Positions 1 to 13,800 of a DNA stretch of 64,000 nt are shown piece after piece (position 1 is the stretch's first letter; every line of letters begins with the position of its first letter). The notes beneath the pieces were generated by a model, which saw only the letters and a list, made by a program, of their open reading frames with translations, was not told where the DNA came from and ran no database searches. Origin of the DNA: Gymnogyps californianus (taxonomy: Eukaryota > Chordata > Aves > Accipitriformes > Cathartidae); NCBI RefSeq assembly GCF_018139145.2, contig NC_059481.1:8978368-9042367 (forward strand), read 5' to 3'. Made by a program: the position numbers and the translations under genes.

Positions 1-3000
1 GTGATTATCATAACAAGTCTTCCATTGCTTTAGTTTTGAAAGAGACATGGGGGGGGCGGGGGGAGAAAAGAAAAATATCTTACTGCAAGACAAAGTCTTT
101 AGGAAAGTCTAAGACACAGTACATTATATCAACCCATTTAGGAAATATGTCACTAGATAATGGTTATGCACAGAGTGTTTAGATGCATGACCCCTAATCA
201 GTAAAACATGTTACTCATTTAAAAATTTGAGTCAGTGGGACATAAGGACTTATGTTAAGGTTCTGCTAAATCAGCACATGTATAGCTAAAAATTCTCATA
301 TTTTAATTCTACCATTTGAATTATGCAAATAAATTGTTTAAAGAAACCGCTCTAAACCAAAGTGTAACAGTTTAAGATGGGGAGGAAAACTAATTTCTAA
401 ATAGTTCCCAGAATTAATTCTTCTAAAAAAGCCCAGTACAGTTAGCTAGAGTAGTCAGGAGTATCAACATGCTTCCTTTTTTCTGCCAGGTGTCTTTTTC
501 CTCCTTTTCATGCAGCATTTTTTCTTTTCTTACAAGCCCAAAACAGGCTTGCATCTAGACCTGCCCTTTCATCAGAGTTTGCACACGAGGCACATGCATT
601 CACACTTCAGAAGCTCCTTGAAGGCTACGAGGAAGAATTTCATACGCTGCATACAGAACACCAGCACTCTTGACTTACTGCTGCTTGACATCTGGATTTG
701 ACTGGGAACAACACCCCTGCTGCCCTCGGTCCCCATCAACATAGTACACACCAAACGACCAGGGAACTGGCTAGCCAACAACGCTCAGCCAGGAAATCAG
801 ATACGTGTCTATGATGGTGCTCAAGGAATCTGTTCTGGTCTGTACACTAATGTTTTTTCCACTGATGACAGACAAAAACAACCAAATGCTGCAAGAGATA
901 GACCCAGACAAACTCTAGCAGGCTGGGCACAAACAAACAATGCATACTTTAATACAGCCAAAGGTAGCTCTACGTGAATGAGCCAGGAGCATAAGATACA
1001 CCTTCCAGATGGCAGGAGAGCCTGGAACGGGGAACACGCAGTAAGAAAGAACACAGGAGTCATCTACGGTAATAAATTCAATAAAGTCTCAAAGCCAAAG
1101 TGTTATCAAAAGGGTTCAAGTGTTTTCCTGGGAAATGCAAAACAGAATGGAGGAACTAGTGGGATCACCACCTTCGTATAACCCCTTCCACAAGGAAAAG
1201 CAGTGTCCAATTCCAGTACCCACTAATTCATCACAGATGTTAAAGGGCACAGGAAAGCTGTGACAGCAGAGCACTGAAAAACATGCTGCACAGGGAAAGG
1301 CTGCAGTATCTCAATCTGTTTAGGCAATGCAAAAAAGGGGGGAAATCAACAACTGCGTGTTATAAAGGTCAAATAACAGATACATGCAGTTAGGCAGACA
1401 GAAGTATAATGAGGTTCTACCCTCACTTCCTTTTTTTAGTAGACATTGAGGACAGAAAGTAACTGAAATGACCCATGAGTTGATTTCATAGTTCTCAATC
1501 AAAATCGGCTACTTCTACAGCAGATACTGAATTACTCCCTAGTGAAACTACAGGGTAAGTTTGATCTTTGTTCGAGCGGATTCAGCTGGCAGTTTGTGGC
1601 TGGTCTGGCTCACACAGAACCTCCACTGCACTCACTACCACTGTCCCAGGGAGGACCAGCAGGACGTCACCCCTGTCCTCGGCCAGCCGTGCAGACAGAG
1701 CACAGCCCAAATCCAGGACCTTGGCCAGGCTGCAGGAGAGGCTGAGTGTTCCTCACTCACCTCAGGAAGATCAGTCCAAGCACTCACGAGGACTCTTTCT
1801 GGCTTTATGCATTGAATTCTAAAAAGGCTTTGCTTAATGTCACTTTTAAGATGGCGCTGTGAGCATTTCAAGCTCTTTTAGAACAAAAGCTGAAGAAACC
1901 TGTTGCCTCATTACTTCAACACATTTATTCATTCTGAAGAAACAGGTCCAAACATTCATCTAATAAAAAAATTGGATCTTACAATCAAACTGAAATGAAA
2001 GTTGTTGTTCTTGCTGGTAGAAGACAAAGACGACCATATTTAAAACTTATTTCAAGAGACACAGGCTCTAATGTTCGTATAAACAAGATAACATACTTTA
2101 TAGGGTTACCATCTGCTATGATGTTGATCAAATAAATGATTTGACCACAAAAAAATCACATTGTAGATTGTTATACTAGGTACTCAAGGTATGAGTTTCT
2201 ATCTTTTATAGCTTCTTTATCCAATTTTGTTTCAGGGTAATGATATTCCTTCAGATAAGATTCAACAACTTAAATCAATTGCAAAAAAACCTAGAGCACA
2301 AACCATAACAGCATTGATTGTATTTTGCATCTTAGACACCCAAACAAATCAATCTACCATTAGACCCTATATTGCAAAGGTCTATTGTGAAGTATGATAC
2401 AAATTATTACCTAAAATTGTATTTTAGGTCTAGACTTTCTAGTAAGGGGATGCAAAGAGAAATATTATTTGATGGAGAACTACTACCTCAATTAAAAATT
2501 TTAAATTTCAACAGGTTAAGACTAGTTCTCAGCCTCTTCTTGTTGATTCCAAATAGAAAATATTTCTCATTTTATAGTAGACTTAATATTTTTAATAACA
2601 TAATAAAATCATTTATATTCTAACAAAGTACCTGAAATTTGCAAGTCAGATAAACAAGTCAAGATATAGTTCCACACATTTATTACTGGGGCGGGGGGTG
2701 TACGGGTGTGAAACACTCAAAACCAAAAGTGGCTTTGACAATATATGTCATGTGGTGGGCTTAAAATATACAAAGCTAAGGGCATTAATTAAATTGAGAA
2801 GAGAAATTAAACCCAGGCAACCTATCAACAGTCTAACCACTTAAGTGCCATTGGGATAAATTCAGATCCAACATTATAATTAGGTAAAAGACAAACCACT
2901 TTCATTTCAAACTATATAAATAGAGGGCTTTCTCTCCACCCACCCCTCACACCAAAGGAAAGGCAAGGGGAAGTACTTCAACGGGGGTGGGGATCATGAG

Positions 3001-3302
3001 AAACTTCAAATCTCGATCCATACTGTTTCTTGGAGAACGTACCAATTGCCTTACAGCATATGGATATGAAGTTCTCCCCTATCCCTCCAGATCAAAAAGG
3101 AAAGTTCTTCTCCAGTAACAGAATTGCTTATTAGAGGCACCAGTGGGAGTAGCAGAGCAGTATCCTTTTTTGTATCCTTTTGCTCCAGAGAAGATTAATG
3201 GAAGTGCTATGGATATGTCACAGAAACACTATCTTGAGTCAGAGTTGTCCGGTACAAACTCTGGACTCCACAATTCCTTCAGGAAACTTCCAGCAATAAT
3301 TT

Positions 3303-3367
3303 TATTAAATTGCATGATGCTGCTCACTCTCCTCCCTGTATTGAACCACGGATTCACAGATTGAACA
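3303..3367. repeat. Unclassified 65-bp repeat, copy 1
   Basis: It begins TATTAAATTGCATGATGCTG and ends CAGATTGAACA. A second copy in the same orientation lies at 5076-5140. The two align without gaps over 65 bases with about 10 differences, mostly C/T changes. The family is not recognised. It could be a fragment of an old dispersed repeat or a local duplication. Confidence 0.7.
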
Positions 3368-5075
3368 CTTAATCCATCGTGTGGTCTACAAGTGAGATTT
3401 CTCCTGGGCTTAACTGTTGGTTTCAATATCCTTCCCCACTTGCCCAGTCAGGTTTATAGCCATGAGAGTTGAGGTTGTTAACTACCAACCTCTAATGGCA
3501 GATATATAAAAGCACAACAAAGCGCTGCAGGGATTGAAGTCACCCTGAGGAGGCATTGGTTATCTCTATTATTACCCATAAAACACTAGCTTCCATTTGA
3601 ATATTTTTCTTTGCAAAGATCAGTTTGTAAGATCTGTTTGAAATATCAACAATGATTATTAATAGTAGCAAGTAAATTAATTTGCATTTTTGAAACATTG
3701 TTTATCCTGGAGAATCCCAGAGCACAATTATCTGACATAGCAAAGAATAAACACTCACTATGCCAGTTATTGTGGAAATTATTTTAAGAATAGGCAGTAA
3801 GATATGCTATACAAAGTTCATTTCTATCCCCAGAATAAGTAATCACAATTAAAACTTCAGTAGAATAAAATTATTCAAATGGGAGGAATGTACAGCAAGT
3901 ACACAACTTGCCTGGGCAATAACCAAAGCTAGCATTGACAGGTGTTAAAAGTTAGTTGTAACCTAAAAACGTAGCAGCAAATTGAATTCGCTCTTTATGG
4001 AAAGCTGTTTGAAACCTACACTTTCATACAGAAAATTATTTGCAAGAACAGTATTTTCTCAGGTCAGAATACAACTTCAGGGTGTACACTTGAAGAACTT
4101 TTTCTAATACAACAAAATACTCACATTGTATAAAGTCAGAAGAAAATGGAAGAAAAGTTATGCTGGTTCAGCAAAATTGATGAAAAGCTTTAATTTAACA
4201 GTGTCTATTAACATCACAAGTCAGTACCAGTAATACAGTTCCTGTATAACTATCAAATATGTTTTAGATTTGTTTCCACTCATTACCTAAATACAATTTG
4301 CTGCAAAAAAAAAGGCAATTACTACTTTTAACTTAATTTCACAAACAATTCTATTCATTTCTTGTAATAAGGCCCATGTATTCCCTACGAAGAACATTAG
4401 GTTATTAATTCCTGTAAGAGCAGCACTCTTACAGAAATGCCAAAAGTCACCTGCTTCTCTTTCCTCGTATTCTCTGCTTCCTAGACTCTAAATCACATTA
4501 CTGAGCACACCAAGTGACCTGGCATGACCTGGACACTTTAAATACAATACAACCTGCTCAAAATAAAATTGGAACTGGTATTTCCCACCCAAACTGTACT
4601 AAACCAGAAAACTGCACATTGCTACACCTATATTGCCAGAAAAAGTACATCAGGTACAGTTCAAAGAGGAGAGCATATTTACAATACCATATGTAATATG
4701 CTGTATGCAATATATTTTTTATTTGTGTATGTTTATTCAGACAGTTCAAGCATAAGCTAATGATGAAAACTATAAAAATTAGCTTTTAAACTAGTTTAAA
4801 AAAAAAAAGGAATTTCCTTACAAATCCACAGAAGTGCTCAGAGCATTACACAGTAAAGCTATTCTTTCCCCTGAAAAAAAATACTTCCCTTTATTAATAC
4901 AAGCTTTAATATTATTCTTCCATCCAATAATATTTACATGTGTACACACACACGTACATTTTGAAACCTCCCTGTTTACAAATGTGAACAGAGCAAACCA
5001 GCTTAGAGATCAAGCCTTTAGCAGGGATACAACCTAGAGCTTTTATTCACATGCAAACACACACAGTTAAACTGC

Positions 5076-5140
5076 TATTAAATTGCATCATGCTGCTTAT
5101 TCTCTTCTCTGTATTGAACCATGAAGTATCAGATTGAACA
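5076..5140. repeat. Unclassified 65-bp repeat, copy 2
   Basis: It begins TATTAAATTGCATCATGCTG and ends CAGATTGAACA. It is the partner of the copy at 3303-3367, about 1.77 kb away in direct orientation and about 85% identical. The flanks do not obviously align. Confidence 0.7.
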
Positions 5141-5260
5141 GCTCTAACAAGCAAGTCTCAGCCCTATGATATTAGCTATCATAATAATCCATTCTACTGG
5201 CAAATTTTCCTGTGGTTACTTCAGTTATGACTCAACAGCTTTATATAGCCATACACTTTA

Positions 5261-5286
5261 AAATATATATATATATTTATATATAC
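5261..5286. repeat. (AT)n microsatellite
   Basis: An alternating AT tract with one interruption, within intron 3 of TCF12. Confidence 0.9.
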
Positions 5287-5792
5287 ACCAAATCAGGCCA
5301 GTGTCACAAGACTGCACACACCAGGCCAAAAATATTCAAATATAGCCTCACAGTCAACAGCTACTGTTACCGACTGTATTACAACAGTACAGAAAACTGC
5401 CAATTCAGGCACCAGAACACAATACAATCTGAGTTACACAGTGTGTAACTGAGGCGCTGTCATGAGCAAAGAAAACACTGCAAGTGTGACAGCTTTTCTA
5501 ACAACATGTCTAAAAATGTTAAGATAAAGTGCTTTCAGTCATTTACTGTATTGCAAAGTGTCCAGCAAACTTTGACCGTCTTGAAAACAAACTCCACGAT
5601 CGACCTGAGGTCAGTATCCTTTCATGGTGTTGATGATTGATCTTTATGCACGTACAATTAAAATTATCCAATTGCAACAAATTAAAAGTACTTTGCTGAT
5701 ATTTAGAAGATCATTAATGCATTAATTAATACTCAAACCTTTTAAGGAAAAAGAGACCCTCTGACATACCAAGCAGTTTAAGAGCAAAGGGG

Positions 5793-5810
5793 AAAAAAAA
5801 AAAAAAAAAA
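5793..5810. repeat. Poly(A) tract
   Basis: Eighteen consecutive A, with no retroposon body or target-site duplication recognised beside it. Confidence 0.9.
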
Positions 5811-8800
5811 GAGCTGAAAAAACACATTTGTGAGAAACACCATATATTTGGAATTCCCAAGTTCATGTACGTGCACCAGCGGAGAAATAAAGTATCAGAC
5901 AAAAACCTTGCGTCTTAGTGAGCCAGGATTTTGAGCTTTAAGTAAAATGGGAAGTACAATATACAGTATAGCCAAGGAAATGCCAATGCAATTCCACGTT
6001 TACATTTCTATGACTGGAAATAAAGAAATTTGTAAATATGCAGTCAAGATCACAGATGTCTGAGTCTGATCTTCAGAAGATCTAGACCAAGCCATTTCCT
6101 AAAAGCATGTGGAAGAAAACCTATACTTTGCTAACGTACATAGTATCTCTGTATCAGATTTTGGCTACCCTACACTACTGAAATCTAAAGTGTATCTATT
6201 AACAGCAGCATGGCATCTCACATTAAAACAACAATACACTAACATCTCATGTTTTCCATAAAACAAAGCATGCAGAATACAAAGAAGTTTGAAAGGTTTT
6301 CAGGTTTACCTCTAGACAGGCATATTTTTAAAAGGATTTCTTACGATTACATGTTGTAAAGAGCACATTTAACAGACTCACCCACAGGATTGAACTCTCA
6401 TTACTGAACAAAGCAGAAGTTACACATCAGGGGTTGTGTGAACCTAAGTTCTTCATAAGAGAATTCTGGCTCTTTCAATTCAGCTGGCGAAAGTGTCTAT
6501 TATATGAACATGTCAGCATTAAACATCATCTTTTAACTCTAAAAACAAAGTTTATCTGTTCAGTATTTAAACAGGGAAGAATGCTTAATGGATAAATGCA
6601 AGCACTGCACATCTGTTCATCTAAGCCAGAGATGTGGTAGGCTAGCTCTAAGTTACATGTGAAAAAACAATAGAATAAATTTAGCAAATGTTGACTTAGG
6701 TAATTATTACAACCTGGCTCGCTTAATCTCTCTCCTCTTTTGCCAAAAATCAAGAACAAACCCTCCATACTTCTTCATTTTCATCCAAGAAAGCTTTTGC
6801 AAGGTTAGGGCTTCACCATTTGCCCTGCAGCACAATCAAGTGCCCTGCTGGTTTGTCCAAGGGAAAGATAGCACCTATTCCCTCAGTAAAAAAGCTGCCT
6901 AGAGCAAAATCTGTTTTCTTCTATTATTTTAGACAAGGAGGAAAAAAAAAAGTTTAAAGTAAACTATTAAAAACTTTCAAGAAGCATCTCTACCTGCAGT
7001 TACACAGTCAAGAATTTGAGTTGATGGAAGTTAGCATTAGCCTGCAGTATCAAGGATTACTTTTTCCAGTATGCATTTTGAACTAACTAGTGCTTCCCCC
7101 TCCATAAGCTAGCTGGAATGTAGTAAAGCTCTTGCCAGATGTTCTTTTGCGGAGGCCCAAAACCAACAGTTTTCAATAATTCCATTACTTCCAAAAGTCA
7201 TAGCCAGAATCCAGTCTGAACAAACGATGGATATCTGGCACAGTCTGTGCTGCCAGCAGGGCCTTCAGACACCTTAAAAAAACCCAACAAACCCAAATAA
7301 ACAAAAAAAAACCACATTTCTTCCAACCACTTCTTTGACAGAGATTTTATTGGTATTTTTGAGCCTCATTCTCAAAGTTAGAAAACGTGACATTCTCTGT
7401 CAAAGGAGAGAAATCTGTCTTTAACTTTTCCAGATATCATTATATCTGCCCAAATATTTGCTGAATCTAGCTCCTTGCTGCCGGGGCTGTTAGCTGCCTG
7501 CTGAGTCAGGCAGGCAGGCTTTGTGTTGACAGCTCCCTTAGTGTGAGTGGCAGTAAATGATGGTGTGCCCACAATGCTGGAAAGCTGATATGATACAGTT
7601 CAGTCTCCTACATCAACAAACGAGGTGGAAGGAAGACCACTGCCTGATGTTAACAGGCCTTGCACTAATACATAGCAGTACTGCAGCAACTGAGATGGCC
7701 GAGAGAGCCTAGTTTACCTTCAATCCCCAAACACATTTGTTTCTGTTCATTAGGTGTTTCCACTCTTTCCCTTTATTTAAAAGAAAGGCTGTTCCTCCCA
7801 TTGAATCAAAATGTCTCACCATAGCTCACTGAAGTAATAAGTTGCCTGATGCCTGTATTCACTAGTTTCTTCCTTCATAAGCAAAAGGTATTAGCTGACC
7901 TACTAATTTCTGCTGCACTTCAGGATCATCCACATTTTAACATTCTTCTGCCAGTATATCCATGTTGTTACAGCTTATAAATCTGGAAAGATTACCTTCC
8001 AACAACAAAATTACACCTTTAGAGGATCAGTAACACAGAAGTAAGAACTCTAGAGTAGTCAAGGCTCCCTGTTCAGCACTATGGTATTTAAATGCTGAAG
8101 AATAATTACAACAGTTTAACATTGCTAATTTAGCAGAAACATCCAACTATTCTGAAAAGAACTTAAAGTAGTATCACACTAACTAAAAAATAACTTATTT
8201 TTCTATTCCAGAAAAGAACTACTAAATCCAGCAGGATCTGGGTCTGGTGGAAATGAGTCCAGAAATATCTACATTTGCTAGCGAAGACGTCGAGATTTCT
8301 CCAACTTTACTTCTTAACCAAAAGAAAGACTTTTTTTTCCTGTTTGAAGACTTCACTGCTCTTCCTTCTATTTCTTCTGCTAGCTTTTCATTTAATACTC
8401 CACAGTCTCGTTGGACTACATAACATTTCTCCTTGGCTTAAATCCTAAATATCACACTTTTTATAGAAATGTGAGTTTTCAATGCTTTTCTTGTAACAAG
8501 TGCTACATGAGCTAAAACACTCTTAATAAAATGCTCTTAGAAACCATACACACTTCAGAAGCAGAACTTTGATGGAAAAGTTAGAACTGGAATTTATATT
8601 CAAGTAACCCCATTTTAAATTGCCTTCGTTCTCTAACATTACAGCTGGAACTGACATACCTGTTGCTGTTAAAGTGTACTCAAGCCTTTTTTTTTTTTCC
8701 TTTTTTAAGAGGACAAGTTGCACTTTGAATAAACAAAAAAATTTGCTGCTCCTTCTCAAAGTATGCTGTTACAGCAGTTCTGTAGGTTATAGCTAGAAAA

Positions 8801-10819
8801 TGCTGAAAGCCAATGAAATGCACTAGACAGTCTTTCTGTGGTGAAAAGCACCCTTACCTGGTAATTATCCTTCCTACAATATGGTATTAAACACTTCCAA
8901 ACATTAACTTGAATAGTCTATAGTCAAAAAGCAAGTAGCAATCAATAACTAATTATTTTTTTTAAATTCCTCCTCCGAGGATGTTTTAAAAGTCTCTCCT
9001 TCTACAAAAGCATCAAATAGTCTCACAACTTCATTCCTATAAAACTTACACCTTAAAATTAAGAATAGATCTCTAGGGATATTTAATCAGAACACAGAAG
9101 CTAGTGATTTTACATTAAAATTAGGACAAATACTCTAAGTTTAATATTACAGGTGAGTAAGAATAAGAAGTGGAAGGATACTAAAAACCTTCAATTCCCT
9201 AGCACTGCAGAGAGTCGGTCACTACCAGTCCTGCCAGCACAGCATCCAGCAGACCTGTTAGCCAATGTGCAAGCTACAGCAGTACAAAATCTCCTCATGC
9301 AAAGTAAGCCTTCAAACACGCAAGCAACATTTACCAACTCCTCACAAGGGATTTTGATGCAGGAACCATTGCCAGACAACAGCTTATGAGTCAAGTTTTA
9401 TGTATGCAAACACAAGCCTATCTTATTAACAACTAAGGGCTGGCTGCCACCCAAAGGAGGCCATCCTGCTTCCCTTAACACTTCGCTGTCCCCACTGCCC
9501 ATAGCCCGGCCTTTATGTCTTCCTCCCTCATACTAGCACCAGTGTTTTGTAAGGTCCTGCAGTAAACCAGTTCAGGAAGAAACTAGTAGAAAACGGAACA
9601 ACAACAACAAAAAAAACCCTTGTTGGTTTCTGGCCAGATTAGCTCACAGAAGTATTTCACTACCAGGCCAGAACACCACCAGCGTTGGCAGAAAGGAAGG
9701 GGAGAGCATGAGAATCAGACAAGGCCAAAGTCAGGGTTGCGTGAAGGGCCAGGGAAGGCAGCCCATGACTTTTCGGGCATTCGCTAGCTCTGAGACTGGC
9801 TATATTTTAAAAACATAGTGATTTCTTCAGGGGAAAAAAAAGAAAAGAAAAAGACATCTCTGTGCGGTGATGCATAAAATCCTGCAGTCTACTTTGGAAC
9901 TACTGCCTTTATTGGACTGTTGATAGTATGCCAATGTGTGAGAAAAATAACTGAATAAACGCATGTTTGAATTACATCAAACACCAATAAACTTCACAAA
10001 ATCTTAAAAATATTGAATCTGCTGAGTGTTAGGGTAGAAACAGGTTACCAGGAAGTTCAACGCTGCCAGAACACTCACACACATACTTTATCGTTCATTT
10101 GCTAGAATATTAGCCAAAATTTAGAGGAAGAGTAAATTACTTCAAAGTAAATGGCAACAAAACCGAAGAATTTTCCTTCCCTCTGTTTCTTCTGTAATTA
10201 AAGAGACAAAAAGTAAGAATCTTTATTTAAAAATTTTTAAGTACACTTTGAATTTTAGCCAAAACAAGTCTTGGGTTCCATGTGCCAAATAAGTTGCTTC
10301 TATAAATTACTATAGCCCATTTTCTCTTTTGTATTTTAGAATCTTAAGCATTGCCAAAACAAGCCAATTTAAACACATCGCCTCTCTGGGTCGTGACTAA
10401 GTTTAAATTTTGTTGGCCTTAAATCCTGCATTCAGTTCTCTTTATGTTACTGCTTTTAGCTCTGGCAACAGCTTTCAGACTTTGCCTCACTTTGTACTTT
10501 ACTTTTTCATACTCCAACACTCCAATACGATGAAATTTGTGTAAGTGCCCAGCTTTGCTCAGCCACTAAAAATAAAATGCTACCATTTTTAAGGATTATC
10601 AAATAATTTTAACAGAAGACAGACTCTTCACATTCTGTTCAATATGTAAAATGACAAAATTGAAAAAACAGTTTCTGCCTTTTTGAAAGAGACAACCATG
10701 ACTCAGTATTTGGGAAAGAATTTCTTATATTCCAATCACAAAGAATACTATTACCCCTCAGCATACTATCACTTAAGTGTTTTCCAGATCACACTTTGTG
10801 AAAGGGTAATATCGCATCA

Positions 10820-10853
10820 AATCCTTCACATCCCAATTTACATGTGAAGGATT
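10820..10853. repeat. Perfect 12-bp inverted repeat (hairpin)
   Basis: The arms AATCCTTCACAT and ATGTGAAGGATT are exact reverse complements around a 10-nt loop. The base next to each arm no longer pairs. It lies in TCF12 intron 3. No transposon family is recognised, and the arms are too short for a typical microRNA precursor. Confidence 0.85.
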
Positions 10854-13800
10854 ACTGACATAGGTTCAGAAGAAAAACATCGACCTTCCCTCCCAGATGT
10901 AAGAGAGCATTCTGAAGATTCACATGTGTAATAGGGCAATTCAGAACAAAAACGCCACACAGCCCCACAACGCATGTTCACGTGGACTAAAAATGCACAG
11001 CGTATTCCTTTAGAAAAGGCTGGCCCACATACTTTTAAGAAAATTAAGAAATACTTGTAAATTGAAGTGAATTCATAACTAAATACCCTTCACCTGAATT
11101 CAAACAAATGTGATACACTCTCATAACTGAAGGGCTATACTAGACAACATTTGTGTCCTTTTGTGTCCCACAGATTCACATGGGATTTACCTGACAGCCA
11201 AACCAACGCAAGTACTTTATTGAATTTTCACAAGTGGTATGAAAGCCCAGTGAATTAAACAAACACACATTAAGGCACTTGGCAGGATGCATGTGAAACA
11301 AATATAAAAATTCAAGTACAAAGAGCTCCAGTGGCAATTCTGTTCTACTTCCTTGCACATATCTTAAGATGTGAAGCTTTTATTTAAAAGGTCACACAAA
11401 GGAAGTAAACATGCACATCACTCAGGTATATGTATGCAATTTGGACTTTAAAAAATTCTGTGTACATCACCGATTATATCATCAACTTTACATTAAGGAA
11501 TGTAAATGGATGGTCGTTGGGATTTTATTCCTTGCTTGACTTTTCTTTTAAAAAAGAAAGAACTAAATATGAAGCCACTTCCTTTTACATTTTCAAGTTC
11601 ACCGTTGATTTTTTAAACACCAGGGGCATAACTTGCCTTGAGTAAGATATATATTCTTAAGCAATTATCAACAAACCGTATCATTGTATACGCTTCAGCC
11701 CCTAAGATCGCTTTAGACTAGTTTTCATCTTCCTAAATGACTCAGAGTGTATCATTATCTTAATGCTGAGTCTATTATGGGAGAAACAAGAGAAAACTAA
11801 AAAAATACTATGAAATATTACACTAAAAAGAAGACAGAATAACAGACAAAAAAAACCATGGAGAAACAATCTATACCTGCTTTTATTAAAAAAAGGTTCA
11901 AAGTGAACAAAAACTTCACACATGGTGGGACCTCTTAAGATCTGTGAAGCCTCTAAGTTATCTGAGGACTAATTAGGTTTTTAAGAAGTCTTAAAAAAAT
12001 CTAATACACCCTATTTGTACAGAATTTCAATTGAATTTAGGTTCTTAACTCTTTCATTGTAAAACCAGAGTTTAATAGTTTACAAAAGATTCTAAAAATA
12101 CAGATGAAGCTAAGCCACTTCATCTTATTTTCCTTTAAGAATGAAGTACATTTGAAGCCAAAATTCTATACTCGGTGCACTTGATTAAATCCAGAGTAAT
12201 GCCATCTATAATGCTAGTTACAGACAAGTAATAGAAGAATCTGATGTGGCACCTGTATTGATCTACTGCTGCACTTAACACTTTTTCTATTGAGAGTCAA
12301 TTACATCTCCTTCACACCCACATCCCTCATTTTAACACAAGGTTTACAAGATTTTGTTAAATCATAATAATAAATTTTCTGCTGAACAGAAAATATAAAA
12401 ATTATAGAAGGGAACATCTGTATTTCAAACAGGTCTATCAGACTCGACATTTGGCCTAAGAAAAATACTGACTGCAATTACAATAGCGTCATTATTATGT
12501 GCATGCCATCTTTTACACAAGAAAATCCACTCAAAGCCATTTTTAAAACAGCTCCAAAATTAGAAGTCTATAACTGCAGCAATCTTAAGGCTGTTAAGCT
12601 TCCAGACCACAGCCAGTTCATAGCAGGGCTGATTAGCTCAATCACAGCACCTTGTTAACAGCAGCTGAGAGCTCCAAACTGAATCTAAATCACATCAAGC
12701 AACTCAAAGCACAGGCAAAAGTACTTTATCCTCAAAGCATAAAGGATACTATAATAAAACAGGATGGATAACCTACAGAAGTTTGTGAGTTTAATTAAAA
12801 ACCTATGATACATAATGTTTCCACAGACAGCACATTTTTCAACAACAAAAAAAAAGTATTTAGAACAAGTCTAGAAATCAACTTCATGAACGCCCTTAAA
12901 TTATGGAATACTTTTAAGTTTAATGTTCTGTCTGAACTTAGTGATTGCAAATATGGTTATAGCACCAAAAAAAGTTATGGGGGGTGGGAGGCAATATGCT
13001 ATTGATGAGAGATAGGGGAAAATAAGAGCTAACTGCTCTAGCTAGGTTTTTACTAGCTTTTTCTTTGTCCCTTGATGTTGTCAGCCTCATTGGAAAGGAA
13101 AAATCTCTCTGTAGGATTTGTTTACTTTTCAAATGCAATAGAAGTAATTCAAGGCCACCAGCAGTCTAAAGAGGAAGAACAAACCACCTGTAGAGGTCAG
13201 TATTCTAAAAGCGTATCAGTAAAAAAAGAAGCAAAATATGTCAAATTCTCTATTTAGGAAGAACATTATGCTATGTGTGTTGAATAATGATAATCTAACA
13301 CATCTATACACATGTACGTATTCTTCTCTGTCCTTCTGACAAATAGCACAGGAATAATTTTGCTCTAATTAATACAAGGTGGAGGCAGATGAAAACAAAC
13401 AAAATTCCTGAACTGGTTCATCACAGGAGTAATACTTCAAAAAAAACCAGCTTCCTATGGCAGAAAAGAGCCACCACTGTGATTAACTGTTTAATGAATG
13501 TAATGTCAAGAATTCCTATAGAGAATTGCTTAGGAAAATGAATACATAGATGGCATAGCCTACTTTCAAATTTACATACAAAGTTTTCCATATTAAATCA
13601 AATGGTAAAATTACTTCCCAGACCACAGAGTTTTGCTCAACTCATATCACAAAATGTATATGCTATAGTAAAAGGTCCTTCTGGAAGATTGAGAAATACA
13701 TGCTCAAACACAGTTCAAAAATGTAAAATACATACTATACAACAATTAAAATCTCTTTTACTAGATCATGAAAATAAGTTAGATAAAAAAGAATACACGT

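Noticed and set aside
9153..9389. 78-codon plus-strand frame within TCF12 intron 3
   Set aside because: No homology recognised, and it is antisense to the gene. Consistent with chance.
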